A stretch of DNA of 64,000 bases from Streptomyces sp. R41 (GTDB lineage: Bacteria > Actinomycetota > Actinomycetes > Streptomycetales > Streptomycetaceae), in NCBI RefSeq assembly GCF_041053055.1, contig NZ_CP163443.1, positions 1,426,001 through 1,490,000 of the forward strand. Reading direction: 5' to 3'. Made by a program: the position numbers and the translations under genes. Shown piece after piece: positions 51,864 to 61,064 of the stretch; position 1 is the stretch's first letter; every line of letters starts with the position of its first letter. The notes under the pieces were generated by a model. The model worked only from the letters and a program-made list of their open reading frames with translations, was not told the origin of the DNA and did no database searches.

Positions 51864-52331
51864 ATGACCGTGGCCGATCGCGCCATGACCCAACTGGAGT
51901 CATGGCCGAACCTGATAAGTGGCTCACCCCGATGCGCCGCTGGACGCGCCTTCGGGACGATGGGGCACGACATCGTGCACTTCCACTCCGACGACGCCGC
52001 GGATCTGCATCTCACGCATGCGGCCGTCCATCGGCTTCTCCCCCACCTGCAGCACAGCACCGCTGTGCGGGTGCACCCCGGATCCTCGTGGATCACCGTG
52101 CTGCTGGACTGCGACGCCGATGTGGCGCTTCTGCTCACGCTGATCAGTGTCGCTCTCAAGGAGCACGACCGGGCCGGAGGAGACGAACCTCCCGAGGGCC
52201 CCTCGACGCTCTGCGACTGGCAGCCTCAGGCATTCCCCTCGCCGCGCGCGGGGGCCTCCGCGGCCGTCCGTCACCGGCGGGTTCCGGCCGCGTGGAAGGC
52301 GGTCGGGCGGTTCATCCCGCACGGGCGCTGA
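51864..52331 (+). CDS. DUF5519/luciferase-domain small protein
   Basis: About 155 residues; an ATG three codons earlier is possible. The core FHSDDAADLHLTHAAVHRLLPHLQHSTAVRVHPGSSWITVLLDCDADVALLLTLISVALKEH matches the small actinobacterial family annotated as luciferase domain (DUF5519). It is not a light-emitting enzyme and its function is unknown. The last 40 residues are basic. Monocistronic. Confidence 0.72.
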   Translation: MTVADRAMTQLESWPNLISGSPRCAAGRAFGTMGHDIVHFHSDDAADLHLTHAAVHRLLPHLQHSTAVRVHPGSSWITVLLDCDADVALLLTLISVALKEHDRAGGDEPPEGPSTLCDWQPQAFPSPRAGASAAVRHRRVPAAWKAVGRFIPHGR

Positions 52332-52403
52332 ACGCGATCACGGGCCTACGGACCTGCCACGGCCCCCACTCCCCCGGCCGACGGACCTGCCGAGCCCTGC
52401 CGG

Positions 52404-53882
52404 TCACGCGCGCACGGCGACAACGTGCCAGTGCCGGCCCTCCAGGTCGACGTACAGGCCGGGGTCGACCAGCTCGTCGCCCTCCCGCTCGTACGTCTGC
52501 TCGGTGAGCAGCTCGGTGAGGTGGCACGGGCGGCCGCGGAGGTCGGTCCACGGCAGGCGGATCCGGCCCTGGGCGGGCTGGTCGGAGAGGTTGACGACCA
52601 CGAGGTGGCGGGCGGATCCGGTGGTCCAGCACCAGGCGACCAGGTTGTCGTGGGACGGATTGTCCGGCCAGCCCGTGCAGTCGAGCAGCCGCCACTCCCC
52701 TCCCTTGCGCATGCCGGACGAGGCGACCGAGGCCAGCAGCCGGTGGTGGAAGGCGAGCAGTTCCTTGTCGACGGGCTCCTCCGGGCGGCGGGAGAGGAAG
52801 ACCGGCGGCCTGACCCGTCGGCCCTCGAACTGGCCCTCGTGCCACAGCGTCGCGCCGGGCAGCGTCGCGACGGTGACGGCCGCCGCCCGCTCCCGCTCGG
52901 GCGACATGGCGGCGGCGGCCCGCGGTTCGTCGTGGTTCTCCAGGAAGCGGACGAGCCCGCGCTGGTGGCCGAGGTCGGCCAGCAGATGCGGACGCACCGA
53001 GTCGGCGCCCTCGTGCAGCAGCCGGTCGTAGAGCCGCTTGTCGTAGCAGTGGTCGAACCCCTGCTGCTGGAGCGCCCATTCGAGGTCCCAGTAGGCCTCG
53101 GCGACGAAGAGGAGGTCGGGGTGGCTCTCGCGGACCCTGGGGATGACGTACGGCCAGAAGTCCTCGGCCGGTGCGGCGCCCGCGCGGTCGCCCCAGGTCT
53201 TCGCGAACACGTCGGTCATGAGCAGCATGGCCATGTCGCAGCGGACGCCGTCGGCCTGGCCGCCGATCGCGGCCAGGGTGTCGACGGCCGCCGTACGGAG
53301 CTCGTCGCTGAAGGCGTTCAACTGGACGACGTCCGGCCAGGGCGGGAAGTAGGGGTCGCGGCCGCGGGCGAAGACCTGCCCGCCTGCTTCCAGGAACGCG
53401 TCGGGGTTCCGGGCCAGGTCGTCCAGGGTTCCTTGGACGAGGCAGCCCGGGCGTTCGGTGAGCCATGAGTGGTCCGGGGCCACGTGGTTGGGGACGTAGT
53501 CGAGGATCAACCGGACGCCGCGGGCGGCCAGTTCGGCGCGGGCGGCGGCCAGCCCCTCCGGCCCGCCGAGCCCCTCGTCGACGACGTAGTTCCGGACGCA
53601 GTACGGCGATCCGGCCACGTCCTCCGTGCGGAGGTCGGTCAGTGCCGCGCGGAACGAGGCTTGGAGCGACTCGTCGCGCAGCGCGATCTCCAGCCCGGCC
53701 GGGCTGCGCTCCCAGACGCCCATCAGCCAGACCGCGTCGACGCCGGGCAGGACGACCTCGTCCCAGGCGGCCGCGGGCACTTCGCCCAGGGTGACCGGGT
53801 GGCCGTAGCGGCTGCTCAACTCCCGCAGCCAGATCAGGGTATTGATCTCGTAGATCACCGGCTGGTCGGGCCACGCGGTCAT
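52404..53882 (-). CDS. GH13 alpha-amylase-family glycosyl hydrolase
   Basis: 492 residues of the GH13 barrel. Catalytic residues are Asp216 (ADGVRCDMAMLL), Glu262 (LFVAEAYWDLEW) and Asp318 (FLENHDEPRAA), and substrate-binding His is in LDYVPNHVAPDH. A C-terminal beta domain (HLVVVNLSDQPAQGRIRLP) follows. No signal peptide, so the substrate is intracellular. The start overlaps the GH63-like gene stop by ATGA. The pair presumably acts on one alpha-glucoside. Confidence 0.9.
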   Translation of the reverse strand: MTAWPDQPVIYEINTLIWLRELSSRYGHPVTLGEVPAAAWDEVVLPGVDAVWLMGVWERSPAGLEIALRDESLQASFRAALTDLRTEDVAGSPYCVRNYVVDEGLGGPEGLAAARAELAARGVRLILDYVPNHVAPDHSWLTERPGCLVQGTLDDLARNPDAFLEAGGQVFARGRDPYFPPWPDVVQLNAFSDELRTAAVDTLAAIGGQADGVRCDMAMLLMTDVFAKTWGDRAGAAPAEDFWPYVIPRVRESHPDLLFVAEAYWDLEWALQQQGFDHCYDKRLYDRLLHEGADSVRPHLLADLGHQRGLVRFLENHDEPRAAAAMSPERERAAAVTVATLPGATLWHEGQFEGRRVRPPVFLSRRPEEPVDKELLAFHHRLLASVASSGMRKGGEWRLLDCTGWPDNPSHDNLVAWCWTTGSARHLVVVNLSDQPAQGRIRLPWTDLRGRPCHLTELLTEQTYEREGDELVDPGLYVDLEGRHWHVVAVRA

Positions 53883-56599
53883 GACAGCGGCTCCTCTCGG
53901 TCACCCGTCGGGCGCAGGCTCTCGCGGCCGCGGGCGGACCAGTCCTCGGCGCCGAGCGTGTGGAACAGCGTCGCGGTCACCGCGGCCAGTCCGGTCCAGC
54001 CCGTCTGATGGGAGGCGCCGAGACCGGCGCCGTTGTCGCCGTGGAAGTACTCGTAGAAGAGGATCAGGTCCTTCCAGTGCGGGTCCTTGGCGAACTTGGC
54101 CTGGGCGCCGTGCACCGGCCGGTGTCCGTCGCCGTCGCGCAGGAAGGTGGCGGTGAGCCGGTCGGAGATCTCGCGGGCGACCTCGTACAGATTGAGCTGC
54201 CGGCCCGATCCGGTCGGGCACTCGACGGTGAAGTCGTCGCCGTGGAAGGCGTGCAGGTTGAGCAGGGCGCGGATGAGCAGCAGGTTGACCGGGAACCAGA
54301 CCGGCCCGCGCCAGTTGGAGTTGCCGCCGAACATCCCGGAGTCGGACTCGGCGGGCAGATAGCCGACACCGTATGTCTCACCGTGCACTTCGAAGGTGTA
54401 CGGGTGCTCGGCGTGGTGGCGGGAGAGCGAGCGGATGCCGTGCGGGCCGAGGAATTCGGACTCGTCGAGCATCAGGGACAGGATCCGCCGCAGCCGGTCC
54501 TCGCCGAACAGGGCGAACAGATACCGTCCTTCGGCGTTCGGGCCCAGCGCCTCGTGAGAGGAGACGGTGGCCTCGACGGCCGGGTGGCGCTCGACGAACT
54601 CCCTTGCTCCCGCGACCAGTTCGGGGAAGCGCTGATCCGCCCAGCCGCCGACCACGCTGGTGGCGGCGAGCGGGATGAGTCCCACGAGCGAGCGCACCTT
54701 GAGCCGGGTCGCCGTGCCGTCAGGCAGTCGCAGCACGTCGTAGAAGAAGCCGTCCTCCTCGTCCCACAGGCTCGCGTTGTCCGCGCCGATGCGGTTCATG
54801 GCCACGGCGATCCACGCGAAGTGCTCGAACAGGGACTGCGCCTGCTCGATGTAGACCGGGTTGTCGACGGCCAGCTCTATGGCGATTTCCAGGAGGTTCT
54901 GGCAGTACAGCGCCATCCACGCCGTGCCGTCCGCCTGGTCGAGGTGGCCGCCGGTGGGCAGCGGGGCACTGCGGTCGAAGACGCCGATGTTGTCGAGGCC
55001 GAGGAAGCCGCCCTGGAAGACGTTGTTGCCGTCGGGGTCCTTGCGGTTGAGCCACCAGCTGAAGTTCTTCATCAGCTGGTGGAAGGCGTTCTCCAGGAAG
55101 GCGCGGTCGCCGTGGCCGGTGCGGTGCTTCTCCAGCTCGTAGAGGAAGAGGGTGGCCCAGGCGTGCACCGGTGGATTGACGTCGCCGAAGTTCCACTCGT
55201 ACGCCGGGATCTGCCCGTTGGGATGCAGGTACAGGCGGCGCAGCAGCAGGTCCAACTGCCCCTTGGCGAAGGCGAGATCGACCATGGACAGGGCGACGGT
55301 GTGGAAGGCGAGGTCCCAGGCGGCGAACCACGGGTACTCCCAGGTGTCCGGCATCGACATGATCTCGTCGTTGACCATGTGGTACCAGTTGCTGTTGCGC
55401 ACCCGGGGGTCGGAGCCGAGCGGGTCGACTCCGTGCTCGGACAGCCAGCGCTCGACGTCGAGGTAGTAGTACTGCTTGCTCCACAGCATCCCTGCCAACG
55501 CCTGCCGGACCAGCCGCCGTTCGTCCCCGCCCATGCCGGCCGGGGTCATACCGTCGTAGAACTCGTCGGCCTCGGCGCGGCGTTGGATCATGACGGTGTC
55601 GAAGTCCGCACTCCAGTCGGCCAGTTCGGTGTCGCTGAGGCGCAGGCGCACGGTGGCGCTCTGCCCGCCGGGGACGGCCAGCACATGGTGAACGGCCGCC
55701 TTGGTTCCGGTCCGTTCGGGGTTGACGGCTCCGGTCTCCCCGTGGACGACGTATCGGTGGATGCCGTCCTTGACGTACGGGGAAGCGTTCGGGCTGTTGA
55801 AGATCCGCTCGTTGTTCGTGTCGTTCTCGGTGAACAAGGTCCGTGCGTCCGTGTCGCGGTACAGCCACCGAGGGCCCAGCTCCTCGTGGTCGGCGCGGAG
55901 CGGGCCGCCGGGTTCCTGCCGGATGCTCGGTACGGCGGTGCCGCCGGCCCAGGACCAGGTGTGCCGGAACCACAGGGTGGGCAGCAGGTGCAGGGTCGCC
56001 TCGTCGGGGCCCCGGTTGTGCGCGGTGATCTCGATCAGCAGGTCCTCGGGTCCCGCCTTGGCGTACTCGACAAACACGTCGAAGTAGCGGTCCTCGTCGA
56101 AGACGCCGGTGTCGAGGAGTTCGTACTCGAAGTCGCGGCGGCCCCGCGCCCGATTGGTCGCGGTGAGGTCGTCGTACGGGAATTCCGTCTGCGGGTATTT
56201 GTAGAGGTACTTCATGTACGAGTGCGTGGGCGTGCTGTCGAGGTGGAAGTAGTACTCCTTGACGTCCTCGCCGTGATTGCCCTCGGCGTTGGTGAGGCCG
56301 AACATCCGCTCCTTGAGGATCGGATCGCGGCCGTTCCACAACGCCAGCCCCAAGCAGAGGCGCTGCTTGTCGTCGCTGACGCCGGCGATGCCGTCCTCGC
56401 CCCAGCGGTAGGCGCGGGAGCGGGCCTGGTCATGGGTGAAGTAGGACCACGCCTCACCGTCCGGGCTGTAGTCCTCCCGGACGGTGCCCCACTGACGCTC
56501 GCTCAGATAGGGACCCCAGCGACGCCAGGGCACCCCGGCATCGTCGGCCTCGGCCAGCCGCCGGCGCTCGGCGTCCGGTGTGTCACCGCTCGTCCCCAT
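53879..56599 (-). CDS. MGH1/GH63-like glycoside hydrolase
   Basis: 906 residues, with an N-terminal beta-sandwich (EDYSPDGEAWSYFTHDQARS, then FYFHLDSTPTHSYMKYLYKYPQ-type region) and an (alpha/alpha)6 barrel. Barrel marks are NEIMSMPDTWEYPWFAAWDLAFHTVAL, GQIPAYEWNFGDVNPPVHAWA and SNWRGPVWFPVNLLLIRAL, which hold the acid and base. The GH63 clan includes glucosidase I and mannosyl- or glucosylglycerate hydrolases. There is no signal peptide, so it acts in the cytosol, and it is coupled to the GH13 gene. Confidence 0.88.
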   Translation of the reverse strand: MGTSGDTPDAERRRLAEADDAGVPWRRWGPYLSERQWGTVREDYSPDGEAWSYFTHDQARSRAYRWGEDGIAGVSDDKQRLCLGLALWNGRDPILKERMFGLTNAEGNHGEDVKEYYFHLDSTPTHSYMKYLYKYPQTEFPYDDLTATNRARGRRDFEYELLDTGVFDEDRYFDVFVEYAKAGPEDLLIEITAHNRGPDEATLHLLPTLWFRHTWSWAGGTAVPSIRQEPGGPLRADHEELGPRWLYRDTDARTLFTENDTNNERIFNSPNASPYVKDGIHRYVVHGETGAVNPERTGTKAAVHHVLAVPGGQSATVRLRLSDTELADWSADFDTVMIQRRAEADEFYDGMTPAGMGGDERRLVRQALAGMLWSKQYYYLDVERWLSEHGVDPLGSDPRVRNSNWYHMVNDEIMSMPDTWEYPWFAAWDLAFHTVALSMVDLAFAKGQLDLLLRRLYLHPNGQIPAYEWNFGDVNPPVHAWATLFLYELEKHRTGHGDRAFLENAFHQLMKNFSWWLNRKDPDGNNVFQGGFLGLDNIGVFDRSAPLPTGGHLDQADGTAWMALYCQNLLEIAIELAVDNPVYIEQAQSLFEHFAWIAVAMNRIGADNASLWDEEDGFFYDVLRLPDGTATRLKVRSLVGLIPLAATSVVGGWADQRFPELVAGAREFVERHPAVEATVSSHEALGPNAEGRYLFALFGEDRLRRILSLMLDESEFLGPHGIRSLSRHHAEHPYTFEVHGETYGVGYLPAESDSGMFGGNSNWRGPVWFPVNLLLIRALLNLHAFHGDDFTVECPTGSGRQLNLYEVAREISDRLTATFLRDGDGHRPVHGAQAKFAKDPHWKDLILFYEYFHGDNGAGLGASHQTGWTGLAAVTATLFHTLGAEDWSARGRESLRPTGDREEPLS

Positions 56600-56726
56600 C
56601 GCCCGCCCTCCTCACGATCCGGCACATTCCCCCAGACTCGGGCGTCTCGGACTCGACGGCAATGGCTGTGCGCCGATCAGGTCGAGCCGCAGGCTCGGCT
56701 GTTCGACGACCGGCGCGCACCACGGC

Positions 56727-59700
56727 TCAGGCGATCTCGACCAGGAGATCGCCGCCCTCCACCTGCTGGATCCTGTTGATCGCGAGCCGGGACACCTTTC
56801 CGGCCTTCGGGGCGGTGATCGCGGCCTCCATCTTCATCGCCTCGATGGTGGCCACCACACCGCCTTCCGCCACCTCGTCGCCCTCGGCCACCGCGAGCGT
56901 CACCACTCCGGCGAACGGCGCGGCCACGTGGCCGGGGTTGGCCCGGTCGGCCTTCTCGGTCGGCGGAACGTCGGAGGCCGCCGCGGTGTCGCGTACCTGG
57001 ATCGGCCGCAGTTGGCCGTTCAGGGTGGACATCACGGTGCGCATGCCGCGCTCGTCGGCCTCGCCGATGGCCTGCAGTTCGATGAGGAGCCGTACGCCGG
57101 GTTCGAGGTCGACGGCGTACTCCTTGGCGGGGCGCAGCCCGTAGAAGAAGTCCTTGCTGTCCAGCACGCTGGTGTCGCCGAAGGTCTGACGGTGTGTTTC
57201 GAAGTCGCGCGTCGGCCCGGGGAACAGCAGGCGGTTGAGCGTCGCCCGCCGCTCCTTCGCCAGCCCCGTACGGTCGTCCGAGGCCAGCTCCCGCATGGGC
57301 TTGGGGTCGGCGCGACCGGCCAGCGCCTTGGTGCGGAACGGCTCCGGCCACCCGCCGGGCGGACTGCCCAACTCGCCGCGCAGGAAGCCGATGACGGAGT
57401 CGGGGATGTCGAACTTGTCCGGCGTCGCCTCGAAGTCCTCCGGCGTCACTCCGGCGCCGACCAGGTGCAGGGCCAGGTCGCCGACCACCTTGGACGACGG
57501 GGTGACCTTCACCAGACGCCCGAGGATCCGGTCGGCGGCGGCGTACATCGCCTCGATCTCCTCGAAGCGGTCGCCGAGGCCGAGCGCGATGGCCTGGGTG
57601 CGCAGGTTGGAGAGCTGCCCGCCGGGGATTTCGTGGTGGTAGACCCGTCCGGTCGGCGAGGCCAGGCCCGCCTCGAACGGCGCGTAGATCCTGCGGACGC
57701 TCTCCCAGTACGGCTCCAGGTCCCCGACCGCCTTCAGGTCAAGGCCGGTCGGCCGCTCGGAGTAGTCGGTCGCCGCCACGATCGCCGACAGCGACGGCTG
57801 CGACGTGGTGCCCGCCATGGACGCCACCGCGCCGTCCACCGCGTCCGCGCCGGCCTGGATCGCCGCGAGGTAGGTGGCGAGCTGGCCTCCCGCGGTGTCA
57901 TGGGTGTGGACGTGCACCGGCAGGTCGAACTCACGGCGCAGGGCCGATACGAGGGTCGCGGCGGCCGGGGCCCTGAGCAGCCCCGCCATGTCCTTGACGG
58001 CCAGCACGTGGGCGCCGGCGGCCACGATCTGTTCGGCCAGCCGGAGGTAGTAGTCCAGGGTGTACAGCCGCTCGGACGGGTCGGACAGGTCGGCGGTGTA
58101 GCAGAGCGCGACCTCGGCGATCGCCGTTCCGGTGCGCCGCACGGCGTCGATGGCGGGCCGCATCTGCTCGACGTCGTTGAGGGCGTCGAAGATACGGAAG
58201 ATGTCGATGCCGGTGACCGCCGCCTCCTGTACGAAGGCGTCGGTCACCTCGGTCGGGTAGGGCGTGTAGCCCACGGTGTTGCGGCCGCGCAGCAGCATCT
58301 GCAGGCAGATGTTGGGTACGGCTTCGCGAAGTGCGGCCAGCCGCTCCCAGGGGTCCTCCGCGAGAAAGCGCAGCGCGACGTCGTACGTGGCACCGCCCCA
58401 GCACTCCAGGGACAGCAGGTGCGGCAGGGTCCGCGCCACCACGGGGGCGACGGCGAGCATGTCCTTGGTGCGGACCCGGGTGGCGAGCAGCGACTGGTGG
58501 GCGTCCCGGAACGTGGTGTCGGTGACGCCGATGGTCGGGGACTCGCGCAGCCATCGGGCGAAACCACCCGGGCCGAGCTCGGCGAGCCGCTGCCGGGAGC
58601 CGGCGGGCGGTTCGGTGCTGGGCAGGGGCGGCAGTTTGGTGGTCGGATCGATCAGGTCGGGGCGCTCGCCGTGGGGCTTGTTCACCGTCACGTCGGCGAG
58701 GTAGGTGAGCAGCTTCGTGCCGCGGTCGGCGGAGTGCCGTGCGGTGAGCAGGTGCGGCCGCTCCTCGATGAACGACGTGGTGACCTGTCCGGCCTGGAAG
58801 TCCGGGTCGTCCAACACGGCTTGCAGGAAGGGGATGTTGGTGGCCACGCCCCGGATGCGGAACTCGGCCACCGCGCGTCGGGCGCGGCCGATCGCGGTCT
58901 TGAAGTCCCGGCCCCGGCAGGTGAGTTTGACCAGCATCGAGTCGAAGTGCGCGCTGATCTCCGTACCGGCGTGGGTGGTGCCGCCGTCCAGCCGGATGCC
59001 CGACCCGCCGGGCGAGCGGTAGGCGCTGATCCTGCCGGTGTCCGGGCGGAAGCCGTTGGCCGGGTCCTCGGTGGTGATCCGGCATTGCAGTGCGGCGCCC
59101 CGCACGGTGACGGTCTCCTGCGCGAGGCCCAGGTCGGCCAGCGTCTCGCCGGCTGCGATCCGCAGCTGTGCCTGCACGAGGTCGACGTCGGTGACCTCCT
59201 CGGTCACCGTGTGCTCGACCTGGATGCGCGGGTTCATCTCGATGAAGACGTGGTTCCCGTCGCGGTCGACGAGGAACTCCACGGTGCCCGCGTTGCGATA
59301 GCCGATCTCCCGGGCGAACCTCACGGCATCGGCACACATCCGCTCGCGCAGCGCCGGGTCCAGGTTCGGCGCGGGCGCCAGCTCGATCACCTTCTGATGG
59401 CGGCGCTGCACCGAACAGTCACGCTCGAAGAGGTGGATGACCTGCCCGTGCCCGTCGGCGAGGATCTGCACCTCGATGTGCCGGGGTTCGATGACGGCCT
59501 TCTCCAGGAAGACGGTCGGGTCGCCGAACGCCGACGCGGCCTCGCGGGCCGCCGCCTCGATGGACTCGCGCAGCAGGGCGGGGTCCTCGACGCGGCGCAT
59601 ACCGCGCCCTCCTCCGCCGGCGACCGCCTTGACGAACACGGGAAAGCCGATGTCCTCAGCGGCACGGACCAGTTCGTCCACGTCGGTGGAGGGCGCCGAG

Positions 59701-60101
59701 GAGCCGAGCACCGGTACCCCGGCAGCGCGCGCGGCGGCCACCGCGCGCGCCTTGTTCCCGGTCAGCTCAAGGGTTTCGGCGCTCGGCCCGACGAACGTGA
59801 TGCCCGCCTCCTCGCACGCGCGCGCCAGGTCGGGGTTCTCGGACAGGAACCCGTAGCCCGGGTACACCGCGTCCGCGCCGGCCCGGCGCGCCGCACGGAC
59901 GATCTCCTCGACGGAGAGGTAGGCCCGCACCGGATGCCCCGGCTGACCGATCTCATAAGCCTCGTCGGCCTTCAGCCGGTGCAGCGAATTGCGGTCCTCG
60001 TGCGGGAAGACGGCGACGGTTCGCGCGCCCAGCTCATAGCCTGCGCGGAAAGCGCGAATCGCGATCTCACCACGGTTGGCGACCAGCACCTTGCGGAACA
60101 T
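56727..60101 (-). CDS. pyc: Pyruvate carboxylase
   Basis: 1124 residues from the ATG with GAAGGG seven bases upstream, normal for the single-chain enzyme. Biotin carboxylase domain: VFVKAVAGGGGRGMRRV, EMNPRIQVEHTVTEEVTDVDLV. Carboxyltransferase domain: DTTFRDAHQSLLATRVRTKDM, GGATYDVALRFLAEDPWERL, HVHTHDTAGGQLATYLAA. Carrier domain: IEAMKMEAAITAP with biotin on Lys1090. It makes oxaloacetate from pyruvate and bicarbonate. It stands between the glycosidase pair and the TauE/SafE gene and seems to be its own unit. Confidence 0.97.
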   Translation of the reverse strand: MFRKVLVANRGEIAIRAFRAGYELGARTVAVFPHEDRNSLHRLKADEAYEIGQPGHPVRAYLSVEEIVRAARRAGADAVYPGYGFLSENPDLARACEEAGITFVGPSAETLELTGNKARAVAAARAAGVPVLGSSAPSTDVDELVRAAEDIGFPVFVKAVAGGGGRGMRRVEDPALLRESIEAAAREAASAFGDPTVFLEKAVIEPRHIEVQILADGHGQVIHLFERDCSVQRRHQKVIELAPAPNLDPALRERMCADAVRFAREIGYRNAGTVEFLVDRDGNHVFIEMNPRIQVEHTVTEEVTDVDLVQAQLRIAAGETLADLGLAQETVTVRGAALQCRITTEDPANGFRPDTGRISAYRSPGGSGIRLDGGTTHAGTEISAHFDSMLVKLTCRGRDFKTAIGRARRAVAEFRIRGVATNIPFLQAVLDDPDFQAGQVTTSFIEERPHLLTARHSADRGTKLLTYLADVTVNKPHGERPDLIDPTTKLPPLPSTEPPAGSRQRLAELGPGGFARWLRESPTIGVTDTTFRDAHQSLLATRVRTKDMLAVAPVVARTLPHLLSLECWGGATYDVALRFLAEDPWERLAALREAVPNICLQMLLRGRNTVGYTPYPTEVTDAFVQEAAVTGIDIFRIFDALNDVEQMRPAIDAVRRTGTAIAEVALCYTADLSDPSERLYTLDYYLRLAEQIVAAGAHVLAVKDMAGLLRAPAAATLVSALRREFDLPVHVHTHDTAGGQLATYLAAIQAGADAVDGAVASMAGTTSQPSLSAIVAATDYSERPTGLDLKAVGDLEPYWESVRRIYAPFEAGLASPTGRVYHHEIPGGQLSNLRTQAIALGLGDRFEEIEAMYAAADRILGRLVKVTPSSKVVGDLALHLVGAGVTPEDFEATPDKFDIPDSVIGFLRGELGSPPGGWPEPFRTKALAGRADPKPMRELASDDRTGLAKERRATLNRLLFPGPTRDFETHRQTFGDTSVLDSKDFFYGLRPAKEYAVDLEPGVRLLIELQAIGEADERGMRTVMSTLNGQLRPIQVRDTAAASDVPPTEKADRANPGHVAAPFAGVVTLAVAEGDEVAEGGVVATIEAMKMEAAITAPKAGKVSRLAINRIQQVEGGDLLVEIA

Positions 60102-60179
60102 GCACAATCCCTTCAGCCTGCCGGTGACGAGGACCATGGTGTCGGTGACGCCCCGGCCGCGCCATGTGAGCCGGGCCAC

Positions 60180-60968
60180 TCACCCGCCGGCATTGCGCCA
60201 CAGGCTCCAGGCGAGCGCCAGCCCTGCGAGGGCGATCGCGACCCGTAGCGGCGTCTCGGGCAGCCGCCGTACGACCGCCGGTCCCATCCAGGCGCCCGCG
60301 AGGCAGCCGAGGCCGAGCGCGGCGGCCGCGCTCCAGTCGACCGGGGCGAGAAAGGCGTAGGCGAGGGCCGCGGTGACGTTGGCGGCGCCGGTGGCGATGT
60401 TCTTGACGGCGTTGGTCACCGGCAGCGGCTCCGTCGTGGACAGGGAGAGTACGGCCAGCATCAGTACGCCGGCCGCGGCGCCGAAGTATCCGCCGTACAG
60501 GCCGACCAGCAGGACCGCGCAGGCGAGGGGTATCCGGGGTACGGAGGCCGAGTCCGAGTTGAGCTTCGCGGTCAGGCGTCGCAGGGGTTCGCGCGCCAGG
60601 ATCAGCACCGAGCCGAGGGCGATGAGCCAGGGGACGACCAGTTCGAAGGCCGAGGACGGGGTGCCGAGCAGCAGGGCCGCGCCGATCGCCCCGCCCAGCG
60701 CCGCGGTGACCGCGAGGCGGACGAGCCGCCCGCGCTGCCCGCGCAGTTCGGCCCTGGATCCGGCGGCGCTTCCCACGGTGTTGGAGAAGAGGGCCACCGT
60801 GTTGGTGACGTTGGCCGCCACCGGCGGAAGTCCGGCGGCGAGCAACGCGGGGTAACTGAACAGCGAGGCCAGGCCCGCGACCGAACCGGCGAGCCCGGAG
60901 GCGACCCCCGCCGCGAGGAGCAACAAGGCCGCACCGAGCCCCGACTGACCGGCGATCAGTTCTTTCAC
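60180..60968 (-). CDS. TauE/SafE-family membrane permease
   Basis: 262 residues from the GTG with GAGAGGG just upstream. Eight helices in two repeats, with the family pattern GLAGSVAGLASLFSYPALLAAGLPP, NVTNTVALFSNTVGSAAG and YGGYFGAAAGVLMLAVLSLS. Members export sulfite or sulfonates or import organic acids; the substrate is unknown here. The inverted repeat at 61023 is a probable operator. Confidence 0.88.
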   Translation of the reverse strand: MKELIAGQSGLGAALLLLAAGVASGLAGSVAGLASLFSYPALLAAGLPPVAANVTNTVALFSNTVGSAAGSRAELRGQRGRLVRLAVTAALGGAIGAALLLGTPSSAFELVVPWLIALGSVLILAREPLRRLTAKLNSDSASVPRIPLACAVLLVGLYGGYFGAAAGVLMLAVLSLSTTEPLPVTNAVKNIATGAANVTAALAYAFLAPVDWSAAAALGLGCLAGAWMGPAVVRRLPETPLRVAIALAGLALAWSLWRNAGG

Positions 60969-61022
60969 GTGACCCTCTCGCTCCCGCACGACGACGCCGC
61001 GCCCTGGTATGCCTCAACTGGC

Positions 61023-61038
61023 GTTCCATAATATGAAC
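61023..61038. promoter_or_regulatory. Palindrome GTTC-N8-GAAC before the TauE/SafE gene
   Basis: GTTCCATAATATGAAC has symmetric ends and an A+T-rich core that is nearly symmetric itself. It lies 55 bases upstream of the start and resembles operators of IclR/GntR-type repressors. Confidence 0.45.
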
Positions 61039-61064
61039 ACCATCCACATGGGCAGACAGCGGGA

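Noticed and set aside
56580..60248. A plus-strand open frame of about 1222 codons
   Set aside because: Antisense shadow of the pyruvate carboxylase gene.
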